Assembly (NCBI GenBank): GCA_027490305.1
Contig: JAIXYI010000054.1
Coordinates: forward strand, 1 to 39,478
Length of the DNA: 39,478 bases
Direction of reading: 5' to 3'
Source: Flavobacteriaceae bacterium
GTDB taxonomy: Bacteria > Bacteroidota > Bacteroidia > Flavobacteriales > Flavobacteriaceae
The stretch's first letter is position 1. The number at the start of each line of letters is the position of its first letter. The notes beneath the pieces were generated by a model. It was given only the letters and a program-made list of their open reading frames with translations, had not been told where the DNA came from and ran no database searches. Positions 15,291 through 24,822 of the stretch are shown one piece after another. The position numbers and the translations under genes are program-made.

Positions 15291-17588
15291 TTATTTTACC
15301 AATTCGAAGTCAGCTTCCAGACGGGCATTTGAATCGCCGCCCAGAAATACCTTGAACATACCCGGCTCGGCGACCCACTGTAATTCGCTGTTATAGAATT
15401 TGAGGTCGTTGGCGTCAATCGTGAACGTGACGGTTTTCTTTTCGCCTTTGCGGAATAGTACCTTCTGGAAATCTTTCAGTTCGCGCACCGGGCGTGTTAC
15501 CGAACCCACCATGTCACGGATATACAATTGGATGACCTCAGCACCGTCGTAATCACCAGTGTTGGTGACATCGACCGATACTGTCAGTGACTCTCCTTCT
15601 TTCATCTTACCTGATGAAATCCGGATGTTATCATATTGGAAGCGGGAATAGCTGAGGCCATAACCGAAGGGATACAGCGGCTCATTGCGTTCGTCAATGT
15701 AATTGGAGCGGAACTTTTCGAATTTGCCTTCTTTGTTACCCAGCGGACGGCCGGTGTTCTTGGCAGCATAATAAATCGGCACCTGTCCGACACTTCTTGG
15801 GAATGTGACCGGGAGTTTACCGGATGGATTCACGTTGCCAAAGAGGACATCGCCGATTGCAAAGCCTGCTTCAGAACCGGCAAACCAAACATTCAGGATG
15901 GCCGGAACGGATTTGTCTTCTTCTGTAAGGACGAGCGCGCGACCGGTAAACAGTACTAGCACAACCGGCTTTCCGGTGGCGAGTAAGGCGTTTAGCAAAT
16001 CTTGCTGTGCCTGCGGGATCTCAAGTTGGGTACGGCTGCTGCTCTCACCCGACATTTCGGCTGATTCACCCAATGCCGCTACGATAACATCCGCTGTTTT
16101 GGCAACGGAGAGCGCCTCGTCGAGCAGTTGCTTGTCGGTGCGGTTATCGCGGTGGAAGGTTTTGCCAAACATGGTGGCATTCGTCTCGAAATTAGCGTCG
16201 TAGTCGAGGTTACTGCCTTTAGCCGTTACGATTTTCGCGTTCGGACCGGCTACGGAACGCAGACCCGCCACGAGTGACGTAGCGTTTTCCATGCGCGCTG
16301 CTACACTCCAGGTCCCGCCCATATTTTCTTTATTATCGGCAAGTGGTCCGATGACGGCGATCGTGCCCGATTTTTTCAACGGCAGGAGTTGGCCCTGGTT
16401 TTTCAGCAGCACCATTGATTGGGCGGCAATTTTGCGGGCGATGTCACGGTGCGCCTGGCTGAACACTTCCGCTTTGGCGCGATTGAGATCACAATAACGG
16501 TAGGGATCCTGGAAAAGGCCCAAATCGTATTTTGCTTCCAGGATCAGACGCACGGCGCGGTCGATTTGTTCAATGGACACGCGTCCTTCGTCGAGTGATT
16601 TTTTGAGTGTGGTAAGAAATCCTTCCCCTACCATATCCATATCAACACCGGCGTTCAGGGCAAGTGCGGAGACATCCTGCAAATTACCCATGCCGTGGTC
16701 GATCATTTCATTGATTCCGGTATAATCGGTTACGACAAAACCTTTGAATCCCCATTGTTTACGGAGAAGGTCGGTGAGCAACCATTTGTTTCCCGTGGCG
16801 GGGATACCATCGATTTCATTGAAGGATGCCATAACAGAGCCTGCACCTGCATCAATAGCCGCTTTATACGGCGGCAAGTAGTCGTTGTACATCCGGATGC
16901 GGCTCATGTCGACGGTATTGTAATCGCGTCCCGACTCAGCGCCTCCGTAGAGTGCGAAATGTTTGACACATGACAGCATCGTATTGTTGCGCGACAGGTC
17001 ATCGCCCTGGTAACCACGTACCATTGCCTCGGCAATCCGGCTTCCGAGGAAGGGGTCTTCGCCGGCACCTTCCGCACCACGGCCCCAACGGGCGTCGCGG
17101 CTAATGTCTACCATAGGAGAAAACGTCCAGTTGATGCCATCGGCTGTGGCTTCCTGTGCAGCCACACGGGCACTTTGCTCGATAGCCGCCATATCCCAGC
17201 TAGAGGCGAGTCCGAGCGGAATCGGGAATACCGTTTCGTAGCCGTGGATCACATCCATCCCAAAAATAAGTGGGATCTTGAGACGGCTTTTCTCGACGGC
17301 TAGCTTTTGTACTTCGCGAATCTTGGCTACGGATTTGATGTTAAATAATCCTCCTACTTTACCTTCCTGAATTTTGGATGCAATATCCCAACTGCCCGAC
17401 TGTCCGGTTGTAATGTCGCCTGAGGTGGGCAGGTTCAACTGGCCGAGTTTTTCTTCGAATGTCATTTTCAACATCAACTCGGCGACGAATTCGGCCTTTG
17501 GCTTGATGGGTGCCTGTTTAACGGTTTTCTTTTGCGCGTGGCCCGCCAGGGAAAAAACGGCGAGCACCAAAATCAATGTGTGCTTCAT
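15291..17588 (-). CDS. GH3 beta-glucosidase, second BglX-like paralogue
   Basis: A 765-residue exported enzyme; the ATG at 17588 gives signal peptide MKHTLILVLAVFSLAGHAQ, whereas an in-frame start at 17669 would add 27 residues before it. The GH3 motifs are all present: GMDVIHGYETVFP, MVDISRDARWGRGAEGAGED, KHFALYGGAESGRDYN, the nucleophile Asp in VVTDYTG, GESAEMSGESSSRTQLEIP in the second domain, and a fibronectin III-like tail (GAEVIQLYIRDMVGSVTRP). It should hydrolyse beta-linked gluco-oligosaccharides in the periplasm. GH3 enzymes next to GH144 endoglucanases have been shown to act on beta-1,2-gluco-oligosaccharides in Bacteroides, which makes that linkage a reasonable guess here. Confidence 0.93.
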   Translation of the reverse strand: MKHTLILVLAVFSLAGHAQKKTVKQAPIKPKAEFVAELMLKMTFEEKLGQLNLPTSGDITTGQSGSWDIASKIQEGKVGGLFNIKSVAKIREVQKLAVEKSRLKIPLIFGMDVIHGYETVFPIPLGLASSWDMAAIEQSARVAAQEATADGINWTFSPMVDISRDARWGRGAEGAGEDPFLGSRIAEAMVRGYQGDDLSRNNTMLSCVKHFALYGGAESGRDYNTVDMSRIRMYNDYLPPYKAAIDAGAGSVMASFNEIDGIPATGNKWLLTDLLRKQWGFKGFVVTDYTGINEMIDHGMGNLQDVSALALNAGVDMDMVGEGFLTTLKKSLDEGRVSIEQIDRAVRLILEAKYDLGLFQDPYRYCDLNRAKAEVFSQAHRDIARKIAAQSMVLLKNQGQLLPLKKSGTIAVIGPLADNKENMGGTWSVAARMENATSLVAGLRSVAGPNAKIVTAKGSNLDYDANFETNATMFGKTFHRDNRTDKQLLDEALSVAKTADVIVAALGESAEMSGESSSRTQLEIPQAQQDLLNALLATGKPVVLVLFTGRALVLTEEDKSVPAILNVWFAGSEAGFAIGDVLFGNVNPSGKLPVTFPRSVGQVPIYYAAKNTGRPLGNKEGKFEKFRSNYIDERNEPLYPFGYGLSYSRFQYDNIRISSGKMKEGESLTVSVDVTNTGDYDGAEVIQLYIRDMVGSVTRPVRELKDFQKVLFRKGEKKTVTFTIDANDLKFYNSELQWVAEPGMFKVFLGGDSNARLEADFELVK

Positions 17589-17646
17589 CAGATGGTATTT
17601 GGGTTGTATATAAACTACGACTCGGCTTATCGCCTTACTTGGTGGC

Positions 17647-17678
17647 GGAAGATACGTCGGCGTATGCAAAGTTTCAAA
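17647..17678 (-). promoter_or_regulatory. Possible promoter for the two GH3 genes
   Basis: On the minus strand TTTG (complement of 17675-17678), a 20-base spacer and TATCTTCC (complement of 17647-17654) lie about 60 bases upstream of the GH3 start at 17588. The -33 part overlaps the T-tract of the terminator behind GH144. The -7 box is imperfect. Confidence 0.35.
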
Positions 17679-17711
17679 AAACAGGCCTTAATCGATGAAG
17701 AAAAAGGCCTG
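17676..17711 (-). terminator. Rho-independent terminator after the GH144 gene
   Basis: On the minus strand an 8-bp stem, CAGGCCTT with AAGGCCTG (17704-17711 and 17682-17689), a 14-base loop and a run of six T residues (complement of 17676-17681), 57 bases after the GH144 stop. Confidence 0.7.
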
Positions 17712-17767
17712 ATAACTAAAAAAATCAATAATAACTCTAACTTAAACCTATAGTATGAAATCTCAAT

Positions 17768-19132
17768 TTAAATTCCGTGTTTCGATGACGAGAAGCCGAG
17801 GTTTTGCAAGCCTTGACGGACTTCCGGTGCGTTCATGAACAAATTCCACAACAGCCCGGAACGGTAGTTCTCGATCATCGGGGCAATGGTACCCTGGTCA
17901 ATGGCGAGATAGCGCGGTGTTACCCAACTGTAATTGGGCGAAAACGCGTCGTATGGCCCCGCTACCCCGACATAACTGCTTTTCTTCTCTTCGTAGAGAT
18001 ACCGGAGGAACCGCATCGACTGCTCGGGTGTGTATGGGAATGACGACAGTGCTGCGGTCGGACTGATGACACCGCGGTCTTCCAATGGCTGGTGTGCAGC
18101 GTAACCGGTGGTACCATCATCGTTACGGGTATAGCTTGCCGTTAAGCCCCAGCATTTCTCCGAATAACCGAAATAGTTCCTTGGGTTGGCCTTACAATAT
18201 TCATAGATAATCATCGAATGGTTTCGGTTCAGATCCCAATAGTTGGCGTATTGGTCGGTGAGCTGCGTCGGATCGAGTCCGAGGTACGAATAATGCGCCC
18301 AAAACATCGGTCCGACATTGCCGGTTGCACCGTTGTGATTGAGGATGACGGGATAACCGTATTGTTGTCCGTTGTGCACGATTCCCCCACTCCGTGCCCA
18401 GGCGGTGTGATAGGCGGCAGCGCCCACAGCATAGGTGGGAGACGAAGCGGCCAGCACGTAGGTTACCAGGCACTCGTTGTATCCTTCCAGTTTGAAATTC
18501 ATTTGCCAGCCGTAGTTGGGCGACCAGTGCCAATAGAGGGCGTCTTCGCCTCCTTTGGTATACCAGTTCCATTCTACTCCTTTCCAAAGAACGTCGGCCT
18601 TTTGGGCCAGTTGCTGTTCGGCGGTCGTTCCGTTTTTGAAATACTCGCGTACGCAAATCAACGCCTCACATAAAAAAGCGGTTTCTACAAGGTCGCCGCC
18701 GTTGTCAACCGTTCCGAACGGAATGACATCGCCTGTATTACCGTTCATCCAATGCGGCCAGGCGCCGTGGAAACGGTCTGCGCTGGCGAGGAAATCCATT
18801 GCGGTAGTAAGCCTTGAAACAGCCTCTGCTCGAGGGACAAAGCCTCTTTCAATACCTACCAGCAACGTAAGGATCCCGAAGCCGGACCCGCCGGTCGTTA
18901 CGATATCCTGGTCAAATGTCGGTTGGTCAACATGGTAGCGCTCGCGTGCCAGTTTCGATACGGGATGCGCGTAGTCCCAAAAATATTTGAGGGCGTCTTT
19001 CTGTACCATATCGAGAAGTTCCGTATCGGTATACGTCGGATTCTCGTTTGCGGGATTCGGTTTTGAATTGTCGTTGCTACAATTGAGGAACAACAGTAAA
19101 AGCGAACAAGGTATGTAGTGGATTAATTTCAT
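17768..19132 (-). CDS. GH144-type (glucoamylase-like, PF10091) lipoprotein, likely endo-beta-1,2-glucanase
   Basis: A 454-residue lipoprotein; the ATG at 19132 gives an SPII signal (MKLIHYIPCSLLLLFLNC). The mature part is one alpha-barrel domain: DALKYFWDYAHPVSKLARER near the start, TTGGSGFGILTLLVGIERGF, the acidic loop TVDNGGDLVETAFLCEAL, a YWHWSPNYGW segment and a C-terminal PRYLAIDQGTIAPMIENYRS. This is the 'glucoamylase' Pfam family, whose characterised bacterial members define GH144, endo-beta-1,2-glucanases. By position it should be the surface endo-acting enzyme of the locus, cutting polymer before SusC/SusD import. It is bracketed by minus-strand terminators on both sides. Assignment of the linkage is from family knowledge only. 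Confidence 0.85.
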   Translation of the reverse strand: MKLIHYIPCSLLLLFLNCSNDNSKPNPANENPTYTDTELLDMVQKDALKYFWDYAHPVSKLARERYHVDQPTFDQDIVTTGGSGFGILTLLVGIERGFVPRAEAVSRLTTAMDFLASADRFHGAWPHWMNGNTGDVIPFGTVDNGGDLVETAFLCEALICVREYFKNGTTAEQQLAQKADVLWKGVEWNWYTKGGEDALYWHWSPNYGWQMNFKLEGYNECLVTYVLAASSPTYAVGAAAYHTAWARSGGIVHNGQQYGYPVILNHNGATGNVGPMFWAHYSYLGLDPTQLTDQYANYWDLNRNHSMIIYEYCKANPRNYFGYSEKCWGLTASYTRNDDGTTGYAAHQPLEDRGVISPTAALSSFPYTPEQSMRFLRYLYEEKKSSYVGVAGPYDAFSPNYSWVTPRYLAIDQGTIAPMIENYRSGLLWNLFMNAPEVRQGLQNLGFSSSKHGI

Positions 19133-19142
19133 TGGGGGCAAT

Positions 19143-19175
19143 AAAAAAGCCTGCCAGGCCTTCACCTGGCAGGCT
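19143..19175 (-). terminator. Rho-independent terminator between the LamG and GH144 genes
   Basis: A perfect 11-bp stem, AGCCTGCCAGG (19148-19158) with CCTGGCAGGCT (19165-19175), a six-base loop and six T residues on the minus strand (complement of 19143-19148). It sits after the LamG gene stop and only ten bases before the GH144 start codon at 19132. Confidence 0.9.
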
Positions 19176-19181
19176 ATGCAA

Positions 19182-20036
19182 TTACTTTTTATTTGTGAAG
19201 AGATCCTGGATCTCAGCTTCGGTTAACACTGTGTTGTATAAACGGAATTGGTCAAGACCACCTTTCCAGTTCGAGTACAGCCAGTTGTCTCCTCCGCCAT
19301 TCTGTGACTGTGGACCGTTTCCAATGCGGAAACCAGACACTTTCGTAGCGTCGAGGTTGAGCGGCCCGTGACCTGTCCATGTCTTGGTTCCTTTGTTGAC
19401 ACCGTCGATCCAAAGCGTGAAATCGGAGGTACTTGCGTTGTAAGTGAACACAAAATGGTGCCACTGATTGTCTACGATACCCTCGATCGAACCGCCGCCT
19501 TCCCATGTCATCCAGGTGTCGGCCATATTCTTGTCGACCATCACAAACTTAACAGCGGCTGCCGTTGTGGTAGGTGCTGCATCAAACAACAGGAACATCG
19601 TAGCGCCTGACCAGTGACCGTTGGATGACGGAATGCTGAACACGTGCTCGGCACCTGGATTTGCGCCATTCTTTGTCTGCCCGTTGTGCTTTTCCCAAAA
19701 TGATACCGTGAAACTCTCGGCTGTGGCAGCCCAGTCGTTTGCACTTGAATACGTAATCATCTTGTCGGAAACGCCCCAGGCACCTTTGCCCGACACACCT
19801 TCTCCCTGTGTGAAGCTATTGTCACTAGGGAACTTGGCACGCGTTTCATCAACCGCCTGCATGAGCTTGTTGTCACTTTCGCGGTCAAAGGTTACATAAA
19901 ATTTCAATGGTCCTCCCGCAGGATTTTCATCAATCGGATAATCGCCCAAAGCTGGTTGGTCCATCTGTTGGCAACCCGTAAATGCCAGTGCTCCCAGAAG
20001 CACAAGGCTCAAATTGGTAAACTTCATTCTTTTCAT
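19182..20036 (-). CDS. LamG/concanavalin-like surface glycan-binding lipoprotein
   Basis: A 284-residue lipoprotein with the SPII signal MKRMKFTNLSLVLLGALAF ending at TGC. A short linker (NPAGGPLKFYVTFD) leads into one LamG-type jelly roll from about residue 48: SFTVSFWEKHNG, WHHFVFTYNASTSDFTLWID and a C-terminal GGLDQFRLYNTVLTEAEIQ, the usual end strand of the family. No catalytic residues are evident. Its place directly after susD is that of SusE/SusF-like surface glycan-binding proteins, so a role in holding the glycan at the cell surface is likely. The start could also be 20042. The SusD stop is about 30 bases upstream, so it shares the susCD transcript, which then meets a strong terminator. 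Confidence 0.85.
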   Translation of the reverse strand: MKRMKFTNLSLVLLGALAFTGCQQMDQPALGDYPIDENPAGGPLKFYVTFDRESDNKLMQAVDETRAKFPSDNSFTQGEGVSGKGAWGVSDKMITYSSANDWAATAESFTVSFWEKHNGQTKNGANPGAEHVFSIPSSNGHWSGATMFLLFDAAPTTTAAAVKFVMVDKNMADTWMTWEGGGSIEGIVDNQWHHFVFTYNASTSDFTLWIDGVNKGTKTWTGHGPLNLDATKVSGFRIGNGPQSQNGGGDNWLYSNWKGGLDQFRLYNTVLTEAEIQDLFTNKK

Positions 20037-20068
20037 AGTCATGATATTTGTGGATTACACATTATTTA

Positions 20069-21553
20069 TCAATAGTTAGGGTTCTGGATCAGCACGCCGT
20101 TGGACTGGTCGATCGCAAACTGCGGAATCGGGAACCATTTGTTCTTGTCAGCATAACCGTTCGGAGCCAATGCAGTTGTGGCATCTCCCCAACGAACGAG
20201 GTCGTAGAAGCGTTCGCCTTCCAGCGCCAGTTCAAGTCTTCTCTCGAGTTTGATGGCATTGCGTACTGTTGTTTGATCACCTGATGTAATGTCCGGCAAC
20301 ACGCTCGAGTTGTTAGCTCGGGCACGAGCACGAACCTGATTCAGATAGCCCGTTGCAACGGAAGTCTGTCCGAGTTCGTTTGCTGCTTCCGCAGCCATCA
20401 AAAGCACATCTGCGTAGCGAATGATGCGAATATTGGCCCAGTGGTTTTTGTTTTCCCCAAACGCCTCACGCTCGCTTTTCAATGTATAGGCTTTCTTATT
20501 CCAATACGGTTGATCGAGTGGCGGAGAGGAAGGAATTACATTTCCGTAACCATCATCCTGACCGGAGAAGAGCACCGTTTGGCCTAATCTCGGATCGCTT
20601 GAGCCGAAAGCGTCTATAAGGTTCTGTGTCGGAACATTGAAGCCCCAGCCCAAATCCCATACGGCGCTACCGCGGATACCTTGTGATTCCCAATAATTAT
20701 TAGAGTAATTGGTAGACCCAACGCGGAGAAACTGAATCTCAAAAACGGATTCTGGAGAGTTATCTGCTTCTTTCAGGAACAGTTTGCTACGGTCTTGATA
20801 CAATCCATAGGTACCGCTGTTGATTACATTTTCAAATTGCGCCAACGCCTGGGCCCAGTTACCTTCATAGAGGTAAACTTTTCCCAACAATGTCTGGGCG
20901 AATCCTTTGGTTGCACGACCCGGATAGGCGGGCCAACTTACTGGAAGATGCTCAGCCGCGAAGGTCAGGTCGGCGATGATTTGTTGGTCAACTTCCGCTA
21001 CTGTCGATTTTGCCTTGATTTCATCCTGTGGCGTATCGACTACGTTTGTTACGAGTGGAATCTCTCCAAAATCGCGACGCAACTCAAAGAAACAGAAGGC
21101 GCGAATGGCACATGCCTCCGCTTTGTTTATCAACGAACCTGAATCGGGTGATGGAAGTGCATCAACTGCTGCAATCAGATCATTACATGAATAGATGATG
21201 CGGTAATGTCCTTTCCAGTTCGCTTCGGCAAAGCCATTGGCTGCCTGATATTGAAAGCTATCAAATACAGTACCCTGACTGGCCTGGTCACCTGTGTTAC
21301 TTCCTTTCATGGCATCATCCGAACGGATGCTCTGGAACCAATAGCGTACCCAATTGGTTACGCCATCTTCCGTGCGCAACTGTCCGTATAAACCAAACGC
21401 CTTTTCCTCGAAGCCACCCGTATTCGACAGGTCACCTTCGGTTGCAAGACCTAATGGTTTGCGGTCAAGAAAATCGGAGTCGTTACAGGCGCTCAAACCT
21501 GCCAGCAACAACACACCGATCAGAGAAAATTTTAAAATTCTATTGTTTTTCAT
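20069..21553 (-). CDS. susD: SusD/RagB-family glycan-binding outer membrane lipoprotein
   Basis: A 494-residue lipoprotein with the SPII signal MKNNRILKFSLIGVLLLAG ending at SAC. It shows the SusD family layout: an N-terminal DFLDRKPLG, TPR-like helices (AEACAIRAFCFFELRRDFG with IPLVT), a variable glycan-binding middle, and the C-terminal NHWANIRIIRYADVLLMAAE and RRLELALEGERFYDLVRWGD blocks. It caps the SusC porin at the cell surface and delivers oligosaccharides to it. The gene starts 12 bases after the susC stop, and the pair is the core of the locus. The ligand is not readable; the neighbours suggest glucan. Confidence 0.95.
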   Translation of the reverse strand: MKNNRILKFSLIGVLLLAGLSACNDSDFLDRKPLGLATEGDLSNTGGFEEKAFGLYGQLRTEDGVTNWVRYWFQSIRSDDAMKGSNTGDQASQGTVFDSFQYQAANGFAEANWKGHYRIIYSCNDLIAAVDALPSPDSGSLINKAEACAIRAFCFFELRRDFGEIPLVTNVVDTPQDEIKAKSTVAEVDQQIIADLTFAAEHLPVSWPAYPGRATKGFAQTLLGKVYLYEGNWAQALAQFENVINSGTYGLYQDRSKLFLKEADNSPESVFEIQFLRVGSTNYSNNYWESQGIRGSAVWDLGWGFNVPTQNLIDAFGSSDPRLGQTVLFSGQDDGYGNVIPSSPPLDQPYWNKKAYTLKSEREAFGENKNHWANIRIIRYADVLLMAAEAANELGQTSVATGYLNQVRARARANNSSVLPDITSGDQTTVRNAIKLERRLELALEGERFYDLVRWGDATTALAPNGYADKNKWFPIPQFAIDQSNGVLIQNPNY

Positions 21554-21565
21554 AAGTCATTTTTT

Positions 21566-24500
21566 TTAGAATGATGCATTGATGCCCAACGTTGTAATGG
21601 AAGGAACAGGATATCCGCCGCTATCGATGCTGAACTTGGTAGGACTTCCGCCAGCTTCAGGGCTGAATCCGGAGTTGTTTTTCCAAGTGAAAGGGTTTTG
21701 AGCGTTCAGGTAAATTTTAAGGCCTGAAATTTTAAGCTTGTCGAGGACCTTGCTGTCAAATGTGTACCCAATCTGGATGTTACGCACACGGAAGTAGCTT
21801 CCATCCTCAATCATATAAGTAGATGGCAAGGTATTGTAACCCGCCGCATCTGGGTTCACGCGAGGCTCCCAGTTTGAAGTACCAGGTCCGTTCCAGGCGT
21901 TGAGTCTGTCTGAACGGTAGTTAAATGGTGCATATGTTGCTCCGTTACCCCACGCACGCCATATTTCATTTCCATAAACACCTTGGAAATCTGCTGAAAG
22001 GCTAAATCCTTTCCAATTTACAGACGCGGAGATTCCATACGTAAAATCAGGTGTTGGGTTTCCGATAACGGTACGGTCAGCATCTGTAATTGATCCATCT
22101 CCGTTGACATCCTTGAATTTCAAGTCGCCCACGCCGCCACCGAGTGAGTTTGGTGGTGAATCGAGAAGGTCGGCTACCGATTGGTATACACCGTCTACCA
22201 CATAACCGTAGAATGAGCCGATTGGGCTACCTTCTTTGAAAATGGTCATATCGTCAGTTACGTAATAGTTCGGAAGGTTGTTAGGGTTGTAAACCTCTGT
22301 AACCTCATTTTTCATGGTTGTAAGGTTTCCAGAAAGGGAGTACTCAATGTCGCCCACTTTATCTCTCCAACTAGCCATCAATTCAATACCGCGGTTTTCA
22401 ATGCTACCCGCGTTGATGTAATAATCGTCGGTACCCGATACAGGGTTGATCAGGTTTGTCGTTTTCTTAGTATAATAGTTGGCTTCGAATGACAGACGAT
22501 TATTGAATGTAGCCAATTCCACGCCTCCTTCCAGCGAACTTACAACCTCCCATTGAAGATTCGGGTTGTTTTGGAAAGCAAGAATGTAGGCAGGCACCAG
22601 TTGCTCTCCAAAGACCGCGCTCGCACCCGGCACGTAGTTCGGATAGCCTGGGTAGTGGATACTTGGGAATTGGTTACCCAGTTGACCAGTAGACGCTTTA
22701 ACTTTCAGATAGTTGAGTTTAGAACCTTGCATAAATGCTTCTTTGCTCATGTCCCAAGCAATACCCGCGGCCCAGAAATTCTGCCACTTACGCAATTCTG
22801 AAGAACCATCCCGACGGAAAGATGCGTTGAAGATATATTTACCGTCATAGTTGTAGAGTACCCGGCCCAGATAGGACACGGTTGCACGATCCCATTGTTC
22901 ACTTGAAACAGTACGGTTATCTTCGTCTTGTGAACCGGTTGGGAAGACATTCAACCACCACCAACGAGGATCATTTGGAATCGGATCACCTCCTGGCTCC
23001 TGCGTCACCTTACCTGACATGCTAGACAGGATTTCTTCATATCGCATGTAACCAAACAATGCGGTTACGTCGTGCTTACCGAAACTCTTTTTATACGTCA
23101 GGTTGACGTCTTGTTGTAACTTTTGGTAATCCGTCTTGGCCTGGTTGACCGAAGTAAGTGTGTTGCCACTGTATGGTGTGATACGAAGGTCTTCCGTTGG
23201 CGTCACGAGTGCATCCGCAGCCCATACATTAAATACAGGTGTATACCCCCTATTTCTGTTGAACCAAAGGTCACCCAGGTAAGAACCACGGAGTGAAAGA
23301 CCGTCAATCAACTGAACTTCTGCAAACAGGCTACCCACGAAACGGGTGTCACGGCTCAACTGAGTGCCATTACGCATGATTTCAACATCCGCCAATGGGT
23401 TGCCAATCTGTGGTCCCCCAATTGCGTTTGGCAATTGATTGTAAAGTCCTTGATCTTGATTGAAGGCCTCTACAACCGGAGTGGCATTAAGCGCACCGAT
23501 GAAATCGTGAAGCTGCGGATTTCGTGCATCATAACCATTCATTGCACCTCCCACTTTAATACGATCTCCGATTTTCAGTTCATCATTGAAGTTGAATGTG
23601 AACTTTTTGTAGAGTTCATTGCGAATCAGACCTTCTTCTTGCAAGTACCCCACACCCAAATAAACCTTATTCGTTTCGGTCGCATTTGAGATAGAAAGGT
23701 TATACTGGGAAATAATAGGAGAATCTTGCTTGATCGCATCCACCCAATCCGTGTTTCCTATATACAATGAGAAATCATAAGGTGCCGCTCCCTGTTGCGC
23801 TAACCCTTGGTTAAAGAGCGATTGGAATTGCGATGCATTCGTCATCTCAGGCTTACCTGTAATCGACTTGATACCTGCAGACGTGTTAAAAGTCACGGTG
23901 GTTTTGCCCGCTTTTGCACGTTTTGTTGTAACGATGATGACACCGTTCGCTCCTTTCGATCCAAAGACAGCGAGGGATGAAGGATCTTTCAAAATCTCAA
24001 CTGACTCAATATCGTTCGGGTTAACGAAAGACATATTATCATTCCAAATTCCGTCAATAACATACAATGGTTTTGTGTTGAAACGGCTTACCGTTCCACG
24101 AATACGGATGTCTGGCTCACTGCCCGGTTGCCCATTGTTCACGACACTCAGACCGGCAACCCGACCTTGAAGTGATGCCAATGGGTTTGCGTTAGGCTTA
24201 TCCGCAATCTCCGAGCCACTGATTTTAACAATCGAACCTGTCAAATCGCGCTTGCTCGCCGAGCCATAACCGATCTGAACGACCACGTCTTTGAGTTCGG
24301 TAGCTGACAACTGCATGTTAACTGTCATGCCGTCTGCCGCTGAAACGGTTTGCGTGGTGTAACCGACAAAAGAGAATTGAAGCTGGTCGCCCGCCTTGGC
24401 TTTGACGGAGAAGTTACCGTCGATGTCCGAAACGGTTCCCGTAGTGGTGCCGACCAACGAAACACTCACTCCCGGTAATGGCAGTCCACTCTCATCTACC

Positions 24501-24580
24501 ACTTTTCCCTTAATCCCCTGAGCGGAGACGAAGGCGGGTAGACATATGAACGCCATAAGGCAAATAATAAAATTTTTCAT
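21566..24580 (-). CDS. susC: SusC/RagA-family TonB-dependent outer membrane transporter
   Basis: A 1004-residue outer membrane transporter. A signal peptide (MKNFIICLMAFICLPAFVSA) is followed by a carboxypeptidase-like regulatory domain (GKVVDESGLPLPGVSV, then GTVSDIDGNFSV). Next come the TonB box/plug region (VVQIGYGSASKRDLTGSI, PLASLQGRVAGLSVVN, IRIRGT, PLYVIDGIW) and a long beta-barrel with the terminal NAQNPFTWKNNSGFSPEAGG motif, ending in an aromatic (ASF). It imports oligosaccharides in a TonB-dependent way together with SusD. No anti-sigma-interacting N-terminal extension (STN domain) is present. That fits regulation by the separate membrane-anchored regulator rather than by a sigma/anti-sigma pair. 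Confidence 0.96.
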   Translation of the reverse strand: MKNFIICLMAFICLPAFVSAQGIKGKVVDESGLPLPGVSVSLVGTTTGTVSDIDGNFSVKAKAGDQLQFSFVGYTTQTVSAADGMTVNMQLSATELKDVVVQIGYGSASKRDLTGSIVKISGSEIADKPNANPLASLQGRVAGLSVVNNGQPGSEPDIRIRGTVSRFNTKPLYVIDGIWNDNMSFVNPNDIESVEILKDPSSLAVFGSKGANGVIIVTTKRAKAGKTTVTFNTSAGIKSITGKPEMTNASQFQSLFNQGLAQQGAAPYDFSLYIGNTDWVDAIKQDSPIISQYNLSISNATETNKVYLGVGYLQEEGLIRNELYKKFTFNFNDELKIGDRIKVGGAMNGYDARNPQLHDFIGALNATPVVEAFNQDQGLYNQLPNAIGGPQIGNPLADVEIMRNGTQLSRDTRFVGSLFAEVQLIDGLSLRGSYLGDLWFNRNRGYTPVFNVWAADALVTPTEDLRITPYSGNTLTSVNQAKTDYQKLQQDVNLTYKKSFGKHDVTALFGYMRYEEILSSMSGKVTQEPGGDPIPNDPRWWWLNVFPTGSQDEDNRTVSSEQWDRATVSYLGRVLYNYDGKYIFNASFRRDGSSELRKWQNFWAAGIAWDMSKEAFMQGSKLNYLKVKASTGQLGNQFPSIHYPGYPNYVPGASAVFGEQLVPAYILAFQNNPNLQWEVVSSLEGGVELATFNNRLSFEANYYTKKTTNLINPVSGTDDYYINAGSIENRGIELMASWRDKVGDIEYSLSGNLTTMKNEVTEVYNPNNLPNYYVTDDMTIFKEGSPIGSFYGYVVDGVYQSVADLLDSPPNSLGGGVGDLKFKDVNGDGSITDADRTVIGNPTPDFTYGISASVNWKGFSLSADFQGVYGNEIWRAWGNGATYAPFNYRSDRLNAWNGPGTSNWEPRVNPDAAGYNTLPSTYMIEDGSYFRVRNIQIGYTFDSKVLDKLKISGLKIYLNAQNPFTWKNNSGFSPEAGGSPTKFSIDSGGYPVPSITTLGINASF

Positions 24581-24622
24581 ATGTTAATATTTGTTAAAGT
24601 TAGCAACGCCAAATTAATCAAT

Positions 24623-24763
24623 TATAACGTTATAGTGGTGCATGAAGACGGTACATCAACACTACATCAAAAAATGTTAAAATATTTTTATGATATTGAT
24701 AATGAATAAAATAAGTGCGTCATTGTCAAAAATAAATGATTGTGTTTGATGTAATGATGATGT
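24623..24763 (-). promoter_or_regulatory. Candidate operator/promoter region of susC
   Basis: The 242-base gap between susC and the regulator holds four related words: ACATCAA at 24653-24659 and again at 24664-24670 (11 bases apart, one helical turn), the inverted TTTGATGT at 24745-24752, and TGATGATGT at 24755-24763. A perfect 12-bp palindrome TATAACGTTATA lies at 24623-24634. On the minus strand TATTTTTG (complement of 24727-24734) is a perfect -7 box without a -33 box; the inverted repeat word sits in its place. This layout suggests an activator-dependent promoter. The binding factor is inferred. Confidence 0.45.
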
Positions 24764-24822
24764 ATGGGAAATCATCATAAAAAACGGGTAAAAAAAATGG
24801 GGAATTTATTTTTTTCCTGAAT

